From the NCBI GenBank assembly GCA_002381645.1, contig DFXE01000002.1:75446-139445 (forward strand): 64,000 nucleotides of DNA, given 5' to 3'. This DNA is from Bacteroidales bacterium UBA4116. GTDB lineage: Bacteria; Bacteroidota; Bacteroidia; Bacteroidales; Tannerellaceae. The stretch's first letter is position 1; each line of letters begins with the position of its first letter. Below, piece after piece: positions 1-8,966 of this stretch. A model generated the notes under the pieces. That model was not told the origin of the DNA. It searched no databases and saw nothing but the letters and a program-made list of their open reading frames with translations. The translations under genes and the position numbers were made by a program.

Positions 1-1
1 A

Positions 2-1516
2 GTGGCCGTTTATATCCAGTATATCCTACTGAATAAGATAGGCCAGCGAACGGTAACCCGTATGCGGACCGACCTGTTCGGTAAAATGGAGCATCTGCCT
101 ATCAAATACTTCGATACGCACCAGCACGGCGACCTGATGAGCCGTTATACCAACGATATCGACCGGATAAGCGACGCGCTGACCGACAGCCTTTCGGATA
201 TTCTTTCCAGCGCTTTGACCCTGATCGGCATATTCTGCCTGATGCTGTATATCAGCCCCATTCTTACGTTAGTGGTCTTAATCACAGTACCCGTCATGTT
301 TCTTTTTGCAAGATTGATCGTAAGCCGCAGCCGCAGGTACTTCAAGGCGCAGCAGGAATCACTCGGTAATATAAACGGCTATATTGAAGAAATGATCAGC
401 GGACAAAAGGTAATTAAAGTATTCGGGCACGAAGAGAAGGTGGAGGCCGACTTTGATATACAAAACCGCGACCTGAGGGACAAATCATTGAAAGCTCAGT
501 TTTACTCCGGCCTGATGATGCCCGTTATGCAAAACCTGAATACGCTGAATTACGTGATCATTACAATCGTAGGGGCATTACTGGCCATTTACAGGGGTTT
601 CGACGTGGGAGGTTTAGCGGCCTTTTTACAGTATTCGCGTCAATTCGGACGTCCAATCAATGAACTGGCGAGTTTATATAATAATATACAGGCAGCTTTC
701 GCGGGTGCGGAACGTATCTTCCAGATCATCGACGAGGCGCCGGAAGAGGCGGATATTCCCGATGCCGTGGAATTAAAAGGAATTAAGGGCGATGTGGAAA
801 TGAAAAATGTGGTATTCGGGTATAAACCGGAAAAAACGATCCTGAAAGGGGTTTCCATGCATGCGTTGCCCGGATGTAAAATAGCGTTGGTAGGCGCTAC
901 CGGAGCTGGTAAAACCACCATATTGAACCTGTTGCCCCGTTTCTTTGATATCCGGGAAGGAGAGATCACGATAGATGGACATCCGATAAACCGGGTTACC
1001 CGCAACAGCCTCCGTCAGTCTATGGCTATCGTATTGCAGGATACGCATTTATTTACGGGAACAGTAAGGGAAAACATCCGCTTCGGACGGTTGGAAGCCA
1101 CGGATGAAGAAGTGATGGAGGCGGCGAAATTGACGGCAGCCCATTCGTTTATCAAACGCCTTCCGCATGGTTATGATACCTTACTTGAAAACGACGGCGC
1201 CAATTTAAGCCAGGGACAACGGCAGTTATTGAATATTGCACGCGCGGCCGTTGCCGACCCGTCTATTTTACTGTTGGACGAAGCGACAAGCAATATCGAT
1301 ACCCGTAGCGAGATCCTTATTCAAAAAGGGCTGGATAAATTAATGGAGGGCCGGACGAGCCTGATCATTGCGCACAGGCTTTCCACCATACGTAACGCCG
1401 ACCTGATACTGGTGCTCGAACAGGGACAGATCATTGAGCAGGGAAGCCATGACGAACTTATCCGGCTAAAGGGAAAATACTTTACGTTGAATCAGGAACA
1501 GTTCAACCCGCATTAA
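2..1516 (+). CDS. ABC exporter, fused permease-ATPase (5' end cut by window)
   Basis: The last 504 or so residues of an MsbA-like half-transporter that would work as a homodimer in the inner membrane, exporting a lipid or hydrophobic compound. The visible part starts inside the transmembrane domain, which contains the typical cytoplasmic-loop region with 'HQHGDLMSRYTNDID'. The nucleotide-binding domain follows: Walker A GATGAGKTT from about residue 298, the ABC signature LSQGQRQ, Walker B ILLLDEATSNID and a switch histidine in IIAHRLST. The true start lies before base 1, so the displayed first codon should not be taken as a start. The substrate cannot be told from sequence; lipid A flipping (MsbA) is one option, multidrug export another. 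Local GC is visibly higher than in most of the window. Confidence 0.93.
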   Translation: MAVYIQYILLNKIGQRTVTRMRTDLFGKMEHLPIKYFDTHQHGDLMSRYTNDIDRISDALTDSLSDILSSALTLIGIFCLMLYISPILTLVVLITVPVMFLFARLIVSRSRRYFKAQQESLGNINGYIEEMISGQKVIKVFGHEEKVEADFDIQNRDLRDKSLKAQFYSGLMMPVMQNLNTLNYVIITIVGALLAIYRGFDVGGLAAFLQYSRQFGRPINELASLYNNIQAAFAGAERIFQIIDEAPEEADIPDAVELKGIKGDVEMKNVVFGYKPEKTILKGVSMHALPGCKIALVGATGAGKTTILNLLPRFFDIREGEITIDGHPINRVTRNSLRQSMAIVLQDTHLFTGTVRENIRFGRLEATDEEVMEAAKLTAAHSFIKRLPHGYDTLLENDGANLSQGQRQLLNIARAAVADPSILLLDEATSNIDTRSEILIQKGLDKLMEGRTSLIIAHRLSTIRNADLILVLEQGQIIEQGSHDELIRLKGKYFTLNQEQFNPH

Positions 1517-1526
1517 GCAGGCGGCG

Positions 1527-1781
1527 TCAAAGGAGGGTTTTTAACGCCTTGGCAATCTGGTCGGGACAGGATGTTTGTTTACCCCCGCATTTAACCCCTT
1601 CCAGACGGTCGATAACGTCGTGTATATCCATTCCCTCCATAAGTCTGGATATGCCCTGTGAATTTCCGTGACAACCCCCGACTATCTCGATTTGGGTTAT
1701 TTTGTTGCCGTCGGTATCGATAATGATCTTTTTAGAGCAAACTTTTCCGTCGGGTATATAAGTGAGTTGATTGGTATTCAT
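1527..1781 (-). CDS. TSCPD domain-containing small protein
   Basis: An 84-residue cysteine-containing protein matching the TSCPD family (TIGR03905-like), whose namesake motif is present as TSCPD near residue 71. Other conserved cysteines sit in VCSKK, GGCHGN and KCGG. In larger proteins this domain forms the C-terminus of vitamin B12-dependent ribonucleotide reductases; stand-alone copies have no established function, and a metal-binding role is an inference from the cysteines. It is convergent with the ABC exporter (11 bases apart) and divergent from folC, with its own -7 box at 1804-1811. Confidence 0.85.
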   Translation of the reverse strand: MNTNQLTYIPDGKVCSKKIIIDTDGNKITQIEIVGGCHGNSQGISRLMEGMDIHDVIDRLEGVKCGGKQTSCPDQIAKALKTLL

Positions 1782-1803
1782 TTTTTCATGTCTTTTACCG
1801 GTA

Positions 1804-1811
1804 CAAAGGTA
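1804..1811 (-). promoter_or_regulatory. -7 box for the TSCPD gene
   Basis: TACCTTTG on the minus strand matches the Bacteroidota -7 consensus TAnnTTTG. It lies 22 bases upstream of the ATG at 1781. No clear -33 TTTG is seen at the expected distance. Confidence 0.5.
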
Positions 1812-1824
1812 TGGATTATTTATT

Positions 1825-1832
1825 TATATTTG
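1825..1832 (+). promoter_or_regulatory. -7 box for folC
   Basis: TATATTTG matches TAnnTTTG and lies 21 bases before the folC ATG at 1854. Together with the minus-strand box at 1804-1811 it forms a tight divergent promoter whose -7 elements are only 13 bases apart. Its position argues that the longer in-frame extension upstream of 1854 is not translated. Confidence 0.5.
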
Positions 1833-1853
1833 TACGAACTTAAATTTAAAAGC

Positions 1854-3161
1854 ATGACATACAACGAAACCTTGAGCTATTTATTTACGAGTACACCTGT
1901 ATTTCAGCACAGTGGAGCGGCTGCATATAAACCGGGTTTGGAAACAAGTATTGCTTTAGACAATCACTTTAATAATCCGCATAAGTCATACAAAACCATT
2001 CATGTGGGCGGTACGAACGGCAAAGGTTCTGTCTGCCACCTGCTGGCTGCTATATTACAAAAATCGGGCTATAAAGTCGGACTGTATACTTCACCCCACC
2101 TGGTGGATTTCAGGGAACGTATCCGTGTAAACGGAGAAATGATCTCAAAAGAATATGTGGTGGAGTTTGTGGAAAAACATAAAAGCTTTTTCGAACCGCT
2201 TGAGCCTTCTTTCTTTGAACTTACTTCTACCATGGCATTCGATTATTTTCGTCATGAAAATGTTGATGTAGCCGTCATTGAAGTAGGTTTGGGCGGCCGG
2301 CTCGACAGCACGAATATCATTACGCCTATGGTAAGTGTTATCACAAGTATCAGCAAAGACCATACGCAGTTCCTCGGAGATACATTGGGGGAAATAGCGT
2401 TTGAGAAAGCCGGCATAATCAAACCCGGTATCCCGGTAGTGATTGGGGCGATGAATAATAATAAGGTGGTTGAGGATGTGATCATAAAAAAGGCAAAGGA
2501 ACTGAAAGCTCCTTTATTCAATCCTATTGACGAAGAGGTAATGATTGAAGAAGCGCATCTTTCGGAAAAAGGTGAATGGTATTACAATTCTGCCGATTAC
2601 GGACAGTTATTCGGTGAATTGAACGGGCTTATCCAGTATAACAACGCTCAAACGGTTTTATGCGTTTTACGGGTTTTAGCTGTTTTAGGCATGGATATAC
2701 CAAGGGAAGCCGTGAGGGACGGTTTCGAACATGTGGTGGAAATAACCGGGTTACAGGGCCGCTGGCAGGAAGTATTGTTTGCCCCTTATACCGTATTGGA
2801 CACGGGGCATAATACCGGGGCATGGAAATACCTTACTATCCAGATCGAGGCCGAAGCGCAGTCGCGCCCTAACCTGTATATGATAATCGGATTGTCCAAC
2901 GACAAGGATATTGACGAAATACTGGAAGAAATGCCGAAAAATGCTACTTACCTGTTCACACAGGCATCCGTAGACCGCGCTTTGCCCGCAGGTGTTCTGG
3001 CTATGCGCGCGCAAGCCATCGGGCTTCAGGGAGATGTGTATGAAACGGTAGAGGATGCGATTTACCATGTGCTCAAGATAGCAGGCGATGAAGATATGGT
3101 GTTTATAGGGGGAAGTAATTTTGTGGTAGCCGACGCCCTCCCTTTATTTGCTGATACGTAA
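1854..3161 (+). CDS. folC: Bifunctional folylpolyglutamate/dihydrofolate synthase
   Basis: 435 residues from the ATG at 1854. The enzyme adds glutamate to dihydropteroate and folates in the cytoplasm, using ATP. The Mur-ligase-type P-loop GTNGKGS sits near residue 55, followed by the DSTNI segment and the C-terminal DTGHN motif of the FolC family. Length is normal for the family. I chose 1854 because the family alignment begins with 'MTYNETLSYLF' and because a -7 box lies between 1825 and 1832; the open frame reaches back to 1668 but that part overlaps the divergent TSCPD gene. An MFS carrier follows 26 bases downstream. Confidence 0.95.
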   Translation: MTYNETLSYLFTSTPVFQHSGAAAYKPGLETSIALDNHFNNPHKSYKTIHVGGTNGKGSVCHLLAAILQKSGYKVGLYTSPHLVDFRERIRVNGEMISKEYVVEFVEKHKSFFEPLEPSFFELTSTMAFDYFRHENVDVAVIEVGLGGRLDSTNIITPMVSVITSISKDHTQFLGDTLGEIAFEKAGIIKPGIPVVIGAMNNNKVVEDVIIKKAKELKAPLFNPIDEEVMIEEAHLSEKGEWYYNSADYGQLFGELNGLIQYNNAQTVLCVLRVLAVLGMDIPREAVRDGFEHVVEITGLQGRWQEVLFAPYTVLDTGHNTGAWKYLTIQIEAEAQSRPNLYMIIGLSNDKDIDEILEEMPKNATYLFTQASVDRALPAGVLAMRAQAIGLQGDVYETVEDAIYHVLKIAGDEDMVFIGGSNFVVADALPLFADT

Positions 3162-3187
3162 TAAGATATATTATAAACTCTATTTAT

Positions 3188-4558
3188 ATGACTGAAATTA
3201 TAAGAAAAAAGTTGAGTGATTCGAAGGCCGCCCGGTGGACGGCTTTAATCGTAGTATCGTTTACCATGATGTGCGGCTATTTCATCACAGATGTAATGGC
3301 TCCCCTGGAAGACCTTCTCTTGCGTGAATACGGATGGACAAGTACGGAATACGGCATTTTTTCGGGTGCCTACGGATGGTTTAACGTATTCTTACTGATG
3401 TTGATTTTCGGAGGTATCATCCTTGATAAAATGGGGGTACGTTTTACCGGAAAGATGGCTTGTTTACTGATGGTGAGCGGCGCTCTGCTGAAAGCGTATG
3501 CCGTATCAAGCTATTTTCCTTCGGGCGGCTCCATTTTAGGGATTAACTCACAGGTAGCTTTAGCCGGATTGGGATTTGCCGTATTCGGAATGGGTGTGGA
3601 GATAGCGGGTATCACCGTAAGCAAGATCATCGTAAAATGGTTTACCGGGCATGAGTTAGCGCTGGCCATGGGATTACAGGTAGCCCTGGCACGTATCGGC
3701 ACAGCGTTTGCCCTCGGGTTCAGTTTACCGCTGGCTAAGCACTTCGAAGCTATTTCAGCGCCCGTACTGATCGGCGCATTGATGCTATGTATCGGAACGC
3801 TTTCTTTTTTCGTTTACAGTGTAATGGATAAAAAACTCGACGCATCGGAAGAAGCTTCACGCGTAGGGGAAAAAGAAGAAGGTTTCCAATTAAGCGATAT
3901 AAGGATGATTGTTACCAACAAAGGTTTCTGGCTGATCGCTTTCCTTTGTGTGCTTTTTTATTCGGGCGTATTCCCGTTCCTTAAATTCGCCACTAAACTG
4001 ATGATTTACAAATACGGTGTAGAAGAAAGCCTGGCGGGATATATCCCCAGCCTTTTACCGTTCGGCACTATTTTGCTTACCCCTTTATTCGGCAGCCTGT
4101 ACGACCGTATAGGAAAAGGCGCCACCCTGATGTTGATCGGTTCATTTATGCTTATTGTTGTTCACGGACTTTTTGCCTTGCCTATCCTCAACGAATGGTG
4201 GTTTGCCACGATTGTAATGATTGTTCTGGGAATTGCCTTTTCACTGGTTCCTTCGGCCATGTGGCCTTCCGTACCCAAGATCATACCGCAAAAACAATTA
4301 GGGACAGCTTACTCCCTTATATTCTATGTTCAAAACTGGGGGCTGATGGGTGTTCCTATGCTTATCGGCTGGGTTATTGATAAATATGCTAAAATCGAAT
4401 TACCCGACGGAACATTAGACTATGATTACACTGTCCCCATGATGGTATTCACCCTGTTCGGTTTCTTAGCCGTAATTGTCGCCCTGATGCTGAAAGCAGA
4501 AGATAAAAAGAAAGGTTACGGACTTGAGAAACCCAATATCAATCCAAATAATCCATAA
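3188..4558 (+). CDS. Major facilitator superfamily transporter
   Basis: A 456-residue inner-membrane carrier with about 12 hydrophobic segments split by a charged central loop near residues 210-235. The loop between helices 2 and 3 carries an MFS-like 'DKMGVRFTGK' (GxxxDrxGrr type) and the equivalent second-half motif is 'GSLYDRIGKG'. The sequence resembles the MFSD1-like and oxalate/organic-anion groups of the superfamily, but the substrate cannot be assigned. It directly follows folC in the same direction; its stop codon is embedded in the first unit of the octamer repeat array downstream. Confidence 0.88.
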   Translation: MTEIIRKKLSDSKAARWTALIVVSFTMMCGYFITDVMAPLEDLLLREYGWTSTEYGIFSGAYGWFNVFLLMLIFGGIILDKMGVRFTGKMACLLMVSGALLKAYAVSSYFPSGGSILGINSQVALAGLGFAVFGMGVEIAGITVSKIIVKWFTGHELALAMGLQVALARIGTAFALGFSLPLAKHFEAISAPVLIGALMLCIGTLSFFVYSVMDKKLDASEEASRVGEKEEGFQLSDIRMIVTNKGFWLIAFLCVLFYSGVFPFLKFATKLMIYKYGVEESLAGYIPSLLPFGTILLTPLFGSLYDRIGKGATLMLIGSFMLIVVHGLFALPILNEWWFATIVMIVLGIAFSLVPSAMWPSVPKIIPQKQLGTAYSLIFYVQNWGLMGVPMLIGWVIDKYAKIELPDGTLDYDYTVPMMVFTLFGFLAVIVALMLKAEDKKKGYGLEKPNINPNNP

Positions 4559-4648
4559 CTGAATAATTCAATAACTGACTAACTGAATAATTTAATAACT
4601 CAGTAATTGATTAACTTAGTAATAGAATAATTGAATGAATGAATAGTA
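4553..4648 (+). repeat. Degenerate 8-bp tandem repeat, left block
   Basis: Twelve consecutive octamers in unbroken 8-bp phase, for example gaataatt, caataact, gactaact, gaataatt, taataact, cagtaatt, gattaact. A rough consensus is (g/c/t)a(a/t/g)taa(c/t)t. The first unit contains the MFS stop codon. An 8-bp period cannot be coding-phase driven. Its units are reverse complements of those in the right block (4703-4798), so transcript from the region could fold into a long imperfect hairpin with a ~54-base loop. Confidence 0.85.
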
Positions 4649-4702
4649 TATCAAGTTTATAAAACGAAAAGTTTAATTATTCCTCTTTTACTTAATCAAT
4701 TT

Positions 4703-4798
4703 ATTATTCAATGATTCAGTTAATCAGTCAATGAATTATTCAGTTAATCAGTTATTGAGTCATTGAGTTATTCAATTAATGAGTTATTCAATTAATAA
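4703..4798 (-). repeat. Degenerate 8-bp tandem repeat, right block (inverted)
   Basis: Twelve octamers in perfect phase: attattca, atgattca, gttaatca, gtcaatga, attattca, gttaatca, gttattga, gtcattga, gttattca, attaatga, gttattca, attaataa. Read on the minus strand they follow the same consensus as the left block. The block ends only four bases before the ispE start codon, so it occupies the place where a leader and ribosome-binding site would be. Confidence 0.85.
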
Positions 4799-4802
4799 AC
4801 TT

Positions 4803-5615
4803 ATGATCTGTTTTCCGAATGCTAAGATAAATCTTGGTCTGAATGTTGTGGCTAAACGTCCGGACGGATATCATAATATTGAGACGATCTTCTATCCCGT
4901 TCCACTCAAAGATGCGTTGGAAGTGGTGGAAGCCGATGTCTTTTCTTTTAACCAGACAGGAATACCAATAGATGCTCCTGTTGAAAAAAACCTGGTGGTG
5001 AAAGCGATGAACCTCATAAAAGAAAAATTTCATTTACCGGTATTACAGGTTCATTTATTAAAAGCGATTCCTTTTGGGGCGGGTTTAGGAGGAGGTTCTT
5101 CCGATGCGGCTTTTATGTTGAAATTAGTAAACGATTTTGCCGGACTGGATATTCCGGTTGAAGAGTTAGAAGAAATGGCTTCTTCGATTGGAGCGGACTG
5201 TCCTTTCTTTATCCGTAATAAACCGGTGTTTGCGTCGGGTACAGGAAATGTTTTCGAAACCATTGATCTTTCCCTCAAAGATTATTATATATGCATTATC
5301 AAGCCTGACATAGTGGTTTCTACGCCGGAAGCTTATGCTAATGTCACACCTTGCATGCCTGATACCAGTCTGAAAGATATTATTCGTAAACCGGTAAGGG
5401 AATGGAAAAATGTAATGGTAAATGATTTCGAAAAAAGTGTATTTCAAAAATATCCCACTATTGGTAAACTTAAACAATCGTTATATAATGAAGGCGCAGT
5501 ATATGCTTCCATGAGCGGGTCGGGTTCCTCTGTATTCGGTTTATTTGAACAACCTGTAGATAACGTAAAGAAAGTATTTCCGTCTTGTTTCGTCTGGCAA
5601 GGACAATTATCCTAA
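4803..5615 (+). CDS. ispE: 4-diphosphocytidyl-2-C-methyl-D-erythritol kinase
   Basis: 270 residues; phosphorylates CDP-ME at the 2-position in the non-mevalonate isoprenoid pathway (cytoplasm). The protein begins 'MICFPNAKINLGLNV', the usual IspE N-terminus with the catalytic-region lysine, and has the GHMP ATP loop 'PFGAGLGGGSSDAA' plus the C-terminal 'SMSGSGSSVFG' glycine loop. The start at 4803 is preferred over an in-frame ATG eight codons upstream, because the upstream codons lie inside the octamer repeat. No conventional ribosome-binding site is visible, which is common in this phylum. The peptidase gene starts 11 bases after its stop. Confidence 0.95.
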   Translation: MICFPNAKINLGLNVVAKRPDGYHNIETIFYPVPLKDALEVVEADVFSFNQTGIPIDAPVEKNLVVKAMNLIKEKFHLPVLQVHLLKAIPFGAGLGGGSSDAAFMLKLVNDFAGLDIPVEELEEMASSIGADCPFFIRNKPVFASGTGNVFETIDLSLKDYYICIIKPDIVVSTPEAYANVTPCMPDTSLKDIIRKPVREWKNVMVNDFEKSVFQKYPTIGKLKQSLYNEGAVYASMSGSGSSVFGLFEQPVDNVKKVFPSCFVWQGQLS

Positions 5616-5626
5616 AAACAACGGCC

Positions 5627-8122
5627 ATGAAAAAAATAATATCCCTAATCCTCTTTCTTATTACTTTCGTAAATGTTTACGCGAAAGAAGATATCGTTAT
5701 AACAACTTACAATTATTCAGGGCCCTTCGAGGTACAGAAACCTATTATTTCAGATAGTGTCAATGTGAACGGAAAGGCTTTCGAATTGAGAAATTTGCTC
5801 AAATCATCACTTTCCTTTGATCAGGCATTCAGCCATTCGACCGTATTAAGTACGGATACGGCAGGTACCGTTACTTTTTCCGTACCGGAAAAGAAAAATG
5901 CCCTGCATCTTCTTTCCTTTTATCTACGAAGCGACCGTTATGTCAAAGGAACACTGGATGTTAGCGGAAAGGGTCCATTCGAAGTCTTTGTGGATAATAA
6001 ATCCGTGGGCAACTCATCTGAACTGATAATGGAACCGCGACAATATGAAATTGTAATCAAATATCTTTCGCTTGAAACAGATACGGCTGCCCCTTCATTA
6101 AAAGCGGTTTTCAACAGTAAAGTACAAGCCGGCATACAGGTATTCTTAAAACCGGAAAACTATTATTCGCTTTCAAATATTATGGAAGGGAAAGATTTCC
6201 GCAGCATAAGCCTTTCTCCTAACGGGAAATTTATCCTTATAAAATATATCAATCGTTTAAAGGGGGGCAGAAGTCAGCAATACACTCAATTGATGGATGC
6301 GGCTAACGGAAAAATATTGCTCCAGGATAAAGGCTTTATCAGTGATGCCCGCTGGATGCCGGCAAGCAATAAAATGTACTATACCCGCACCGGTTCAAAA
6401 GGTACGGAACTGGTAACGGTCGATCCGGTTACGATGCAGGAAAATATACTTACTGGAAATTTACCTAAGGGGGATTTTAATTTTGCTCCCGACGAAACTT
6501 TCTTATTATTCAGTGTAGAGGAAGAAGGGCCTAAGGAAGGAACGGACGTAACCCGTATACTGGAACCGCAGGACCGCTTACCTAATTTCCGCAACAGGAC
6601 TTTTATATGGAGATATGATTTAACTTCCGGCCTGTTTGAACAATTGACATTCGGCCATACCAGCACGCGGATAAATGATGTGAGTACGGACAGCCGTTAT
6701 GTGTTATTCAGCACTTCCGAACGGGTATATACATCCAGGCCTTTCTCCCGCAATTCTATGTATATGCTGGATTTACACACCATGGATGTCGATACCTTAT
6801 GGGAAAAGGCGGAATATATAAACGGAGCCTTTTTCTCGCCAGACGGTAAGCAACTCATGGTAGCCGGTTCGGCAGATGCTTTTAACGGTATCGGCCTGAA
6901 TATAAAAGAGGGACAGATATCCAACAGTTATGACGGACAATTATTTATCTATGATTTAGCTACCAGGAAAGCGAAAGCACTGACAAAGAATTTCGACCCA
7001 AGTGTTTCGGCCGCGATATGGAATAAATTTGATAATCAGATCTACCTGATTGCGGAAGATAAAGATTACAGGCAAATTTTCAAATGTAACCCGGTTAAAG
7101 GAGATATCCGGAAGCTGCCGCTGAAAGAAGAGGTTATTTCTTCATATACCCTTGCTAAAACAGCTCCGGTATTATATTACTACGGGCAGAGTGTATCGAA
7201 TGCCAACCGGCTCTATCATTTCGACATAAAAAAAGAACAGCACCCCGCAAACATACGGTACGACCTCTCGGCGGAAAAGCTTAAAGATATAAAGTTCGGC
7301 GAAGTTCACGACTGGAATTTCATTTCTGATGACGGTACAACTATTGAGGGGCGGTATTATCTGCCACCGGATTTTGATAGCACGAAAAAATATCCGATGA
7401 TTGTGTATTATTACGGGGGTACCTCCCCTACCAACCGGATGCTGGAGCAACGTTACTCCATGCATATGTATGCTGCGCAGGGATATGTTGTTTACACGCT
7501 TAATCCGAGCGGCACAACGGGTTACGGACAGGAATTTTCATCCCGCCATGTAAATGCATGGGGAAAAATAACCGCTGACGAAATCATTAAAGGAGCCGAA
7601 CTCTTTTGCAAGGAACATCCGTTTGTCAATAAAAAGAGGATCGGTTGTATCGGAGCGAGTTACGGAGGGTTTATGACCCAGTATTTGCAAACACGTACCG
7701 ATTTGTTTGCTGCCGCTGTAAGTCATGCCGGAATCAGTGCCCTTAGCAGTTACTGGGGTGAGGGATACTGGGGATACGGTTATTCTTCTGTTGCCAACGC
7801 GGATAGTTATCCGTGGAATAACCCGGAATTATTTGTGGAGCAAAGCCCTTTGTTTAATGCCGACAAGATCAATACACCGCTGCTCTTACTTCATGGAGGG
7901 GTAGATACGAACGTTCCTATCGGAGAAAGTATCCAGATGTTCAATGCGCTTAAACTTTTAGGAAAAACTGTAGAGTTTATCCGTATAGAAGGTGAAAACC
8001 ACGGTATAACAGGGTATAACAAACGAATAGCCTGGCAGAATAGTATTTTTGCATGGTTTGCCAAATGGCTACGTGATGAACCGGAATGGTGGGATGAATT
8101 ATATCCCGAAAGAAATTTATAA
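5627..8122 (+). CDS. Exported prolyl oligopeptidase-family (S9) peptidase
   Basis: 831 residues. An N-terminal signal peptide ('MKKIISLILFLITFVNVYA') directs it to the periplasm. Residues ~200-550 show the WD/beta-propeller style repeats of the DPP IV and acylaminoacyl-peptidase group; the C-terminal ~260 residues form the alpha/beta-hydrolase domain. The nucleophile is Ser678 in GASYGG, a likely acid is the Asp in 'HGGVDTNVP', and the histidine lies in 'GENHGI'. It probably trims peptides. A longer open frame to 5585 exists but overlaps ispE and precedes the signal peptide, so it is rejected. Likely co-transcribed with ispE and the regulator downstream. Confidence 0.92.
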   Translation: MKKIISLILFLITFVNVYAKEDIVITTYNYSGPFEVQKPIISDSVNVNGKAFELRNLLKSSLSFDQAFSHSTVLSTDTAGTVTFSVPEKKNALHLLSFYLRSDRYVKGTLDVSGKGPFEVFVDNKSVGNSSELIMEPRQYEIVIKYLSLETDTAAPSLKAVFNSKVQAGIQVFLKPENYYSLSNIMEGKDFRSISLSPNGKFILIKYINRLKGGRSQQYTQLMDAANGKILLQDKGFISDARWMPASNKMYYTRTGSKGTELVTVDPVTMQENILTGNLPKGDFNFAPDETFLLFSVEEEGPKEGTDVTRILEPQDRLPNFRNRTFIWRYDLTSGLFEQLTFGHTSTRINDVSTDSRYVLFSTSERVYTSRPFSRNSMYMLDLHTMDVDTLWEKAEYINGAFFSPDGKQLMVAGSADAFNGIGLNIKEGQISNSYDGQLFIYDLATRKAKALTKNFDPSVSAAIWNKFDNQIYLIAEDKDYRQIFKCNPVKGDIRKLPLKEEVISSYTLAKTAPVLYYYGQSVSNANRLYHFDIKKEQHPANIRYDLSAEKLKDIKFGEVHDWNFISDDGTTIEGRYYLPPDFDSTKKYPMIVYYYGGTSPTNRMLEQRYSMHMYAAQGYVVYTLNPSGTTGYGQEFSSRHVNAWGKITADEIIKGAELFCKEHPFVNKKRIGCIGASYGGFMTQYLQTRTDLFAAAVSHAGISALSSYWGEGYWGYGYSSVANADSYPWNNPELFVEQSPLFNADKINTPLLLLHGGVDTNVPIGESIQMFNALKLLGKTVEFIRIEGENHGITGYNKRIAWQNSIFAWFAKWLRDEPEWWDELYPERNL

Positions 8123-8134
8123 AAGATAGCCGGC

Positions 8135-8884
8135 ATGGATACCAGGATAAAAAGTGTTATTGTTGAAGATGAGTTCGCTGCAAGAGAAGCTTTAAAAAAT
8201 TATCTGTCCAAATATTGCCCACAGGTAGAAGTCACAGGTGAGGCTTCAGACTGTAAAGAAGCGATTCCAATCTTACATGAACTGAAGCCGCAACTGGTTT
8301 TTCTGGACGTTGAAATGCCCTTCGGGAATGCTTTTGATGTACTGGAAGGATGTAAAGACCTTTATTTTGAGACCATTTTTGTCACGGCGTTTTCGGAATA
8401 CTCTTTACGTGCGCTTAACCTGAGCGCCGCTTATTATCTGCTGAAACCAGTCAGTATTGAAGAATTGATATTGGCTGTAAATAAGGTTCATCAACATATT
8501 ATGAATAAAGAAATATTCAACAGGAATAAAATACTGATTGAAAATTTTCAGGAAACGCGCCCGGAAAACCAAAAGGTTATCCTTCCGACCTTAGAGGGAT
8601 TTGAAGTGGTAAAAATGGATGAGATCATCCGTTTACAGGGAAATGGAAACTTTACAGATATTTACCTTACGGGTAAACAAAAGAAAATGGTTTGCCGCTT
8701 TCTTAAATATTTTGCGGAACTTCTACCCTTTCCTTTCGTACGCGTACATAAATCCCATATTATCAACTTCAACCGGATCAAATCGTATCATAAGGCATCA
8801 GGGGGTTACGTTGTGCTTGACGATAATACGGAAATCGAAATATCTGCTGGATATAAAGAAAACTTCCTCGCGTTATTTAAATAA
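8135..8884 (+). CDS. LytTR-family response regulator
   Basis: 249 residues: an N-terminal receiver domain with the acidic pair in 'VEDE', phospho-acceptor Asp in 'FLDVEMP', Thr in 'FVTAFS' and Lys in 'LLKPVS', then a LytTR DNA-binding domain (~residues 145-249) with 'FVRVHKSHIINFNRI'. It probably binds promoter repeats upon phosphorylation. No LytS/YehU-type histidine kinase is adjacent, so it is an orphan in this window. It starts 12 bases after the peptidase stop, suggesting one transcript, and ends at a strong hairpin. Confidence 0.93.
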   Translation: MDTRIKSVIVEDEFAAREALKNYLSKYCPQVEVTGEASDCKEAIPILHELKPQLVFLDVEMPFGNAFDVLEGCKDLYFETIFVTAFSEYSLRALNLSAAYYLLKPVSIEELILAVNKVHQHIMNKEIFNRNKILIENFQETRPENQKVILPTLEGFEVVKMDEIIRLQGNGNFTDIYLTGKQKKMVCRFLKYFAELLPFPFVRVHKSHIINFNRIKSYHKASGGYVVLDDNTEIEISAGYKENFLALFK

Positions 8885-8907
8885 TTCTTTTTCCTGTCTG
8901 AAATATA

Positions 8908-8946
8908 AATAGCCCGTATCCCTATTAAAACCGGATACGGGCTATT
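8908..8946. terminator. Bidirectional hairpin terminator
   Basis: A perfect 14-bp stem (8908-8921 with 8933-8946, core AGCCCGTATCC) and 11-base loop, lying between the LytTR regulator and the convergent pmbA gene. A T-rich run follows on the plus side and A-rich sequence precedes it, so it can serve both directions. Confidence 0.85.
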
Positions 8947-8966
8947 GTTTATTTGTATGGGAGAAA

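Noticed and set aside
1668..1853. N-terminal extension of folC
   Set aside because: It overlaps the divergent TSCPD gene and both -7 boxes; the family starts at 1854.
4553..4798. CRISPR array
   Set aside because: The units are 8 bases, contiguous, degenerate and without spacers; no cas genes are near.
5585..5626. N-terminal extension of the S9 peptidase
   Set aside because: It overlaps ispE and would put 14 residues in front of a clear signal peptide.
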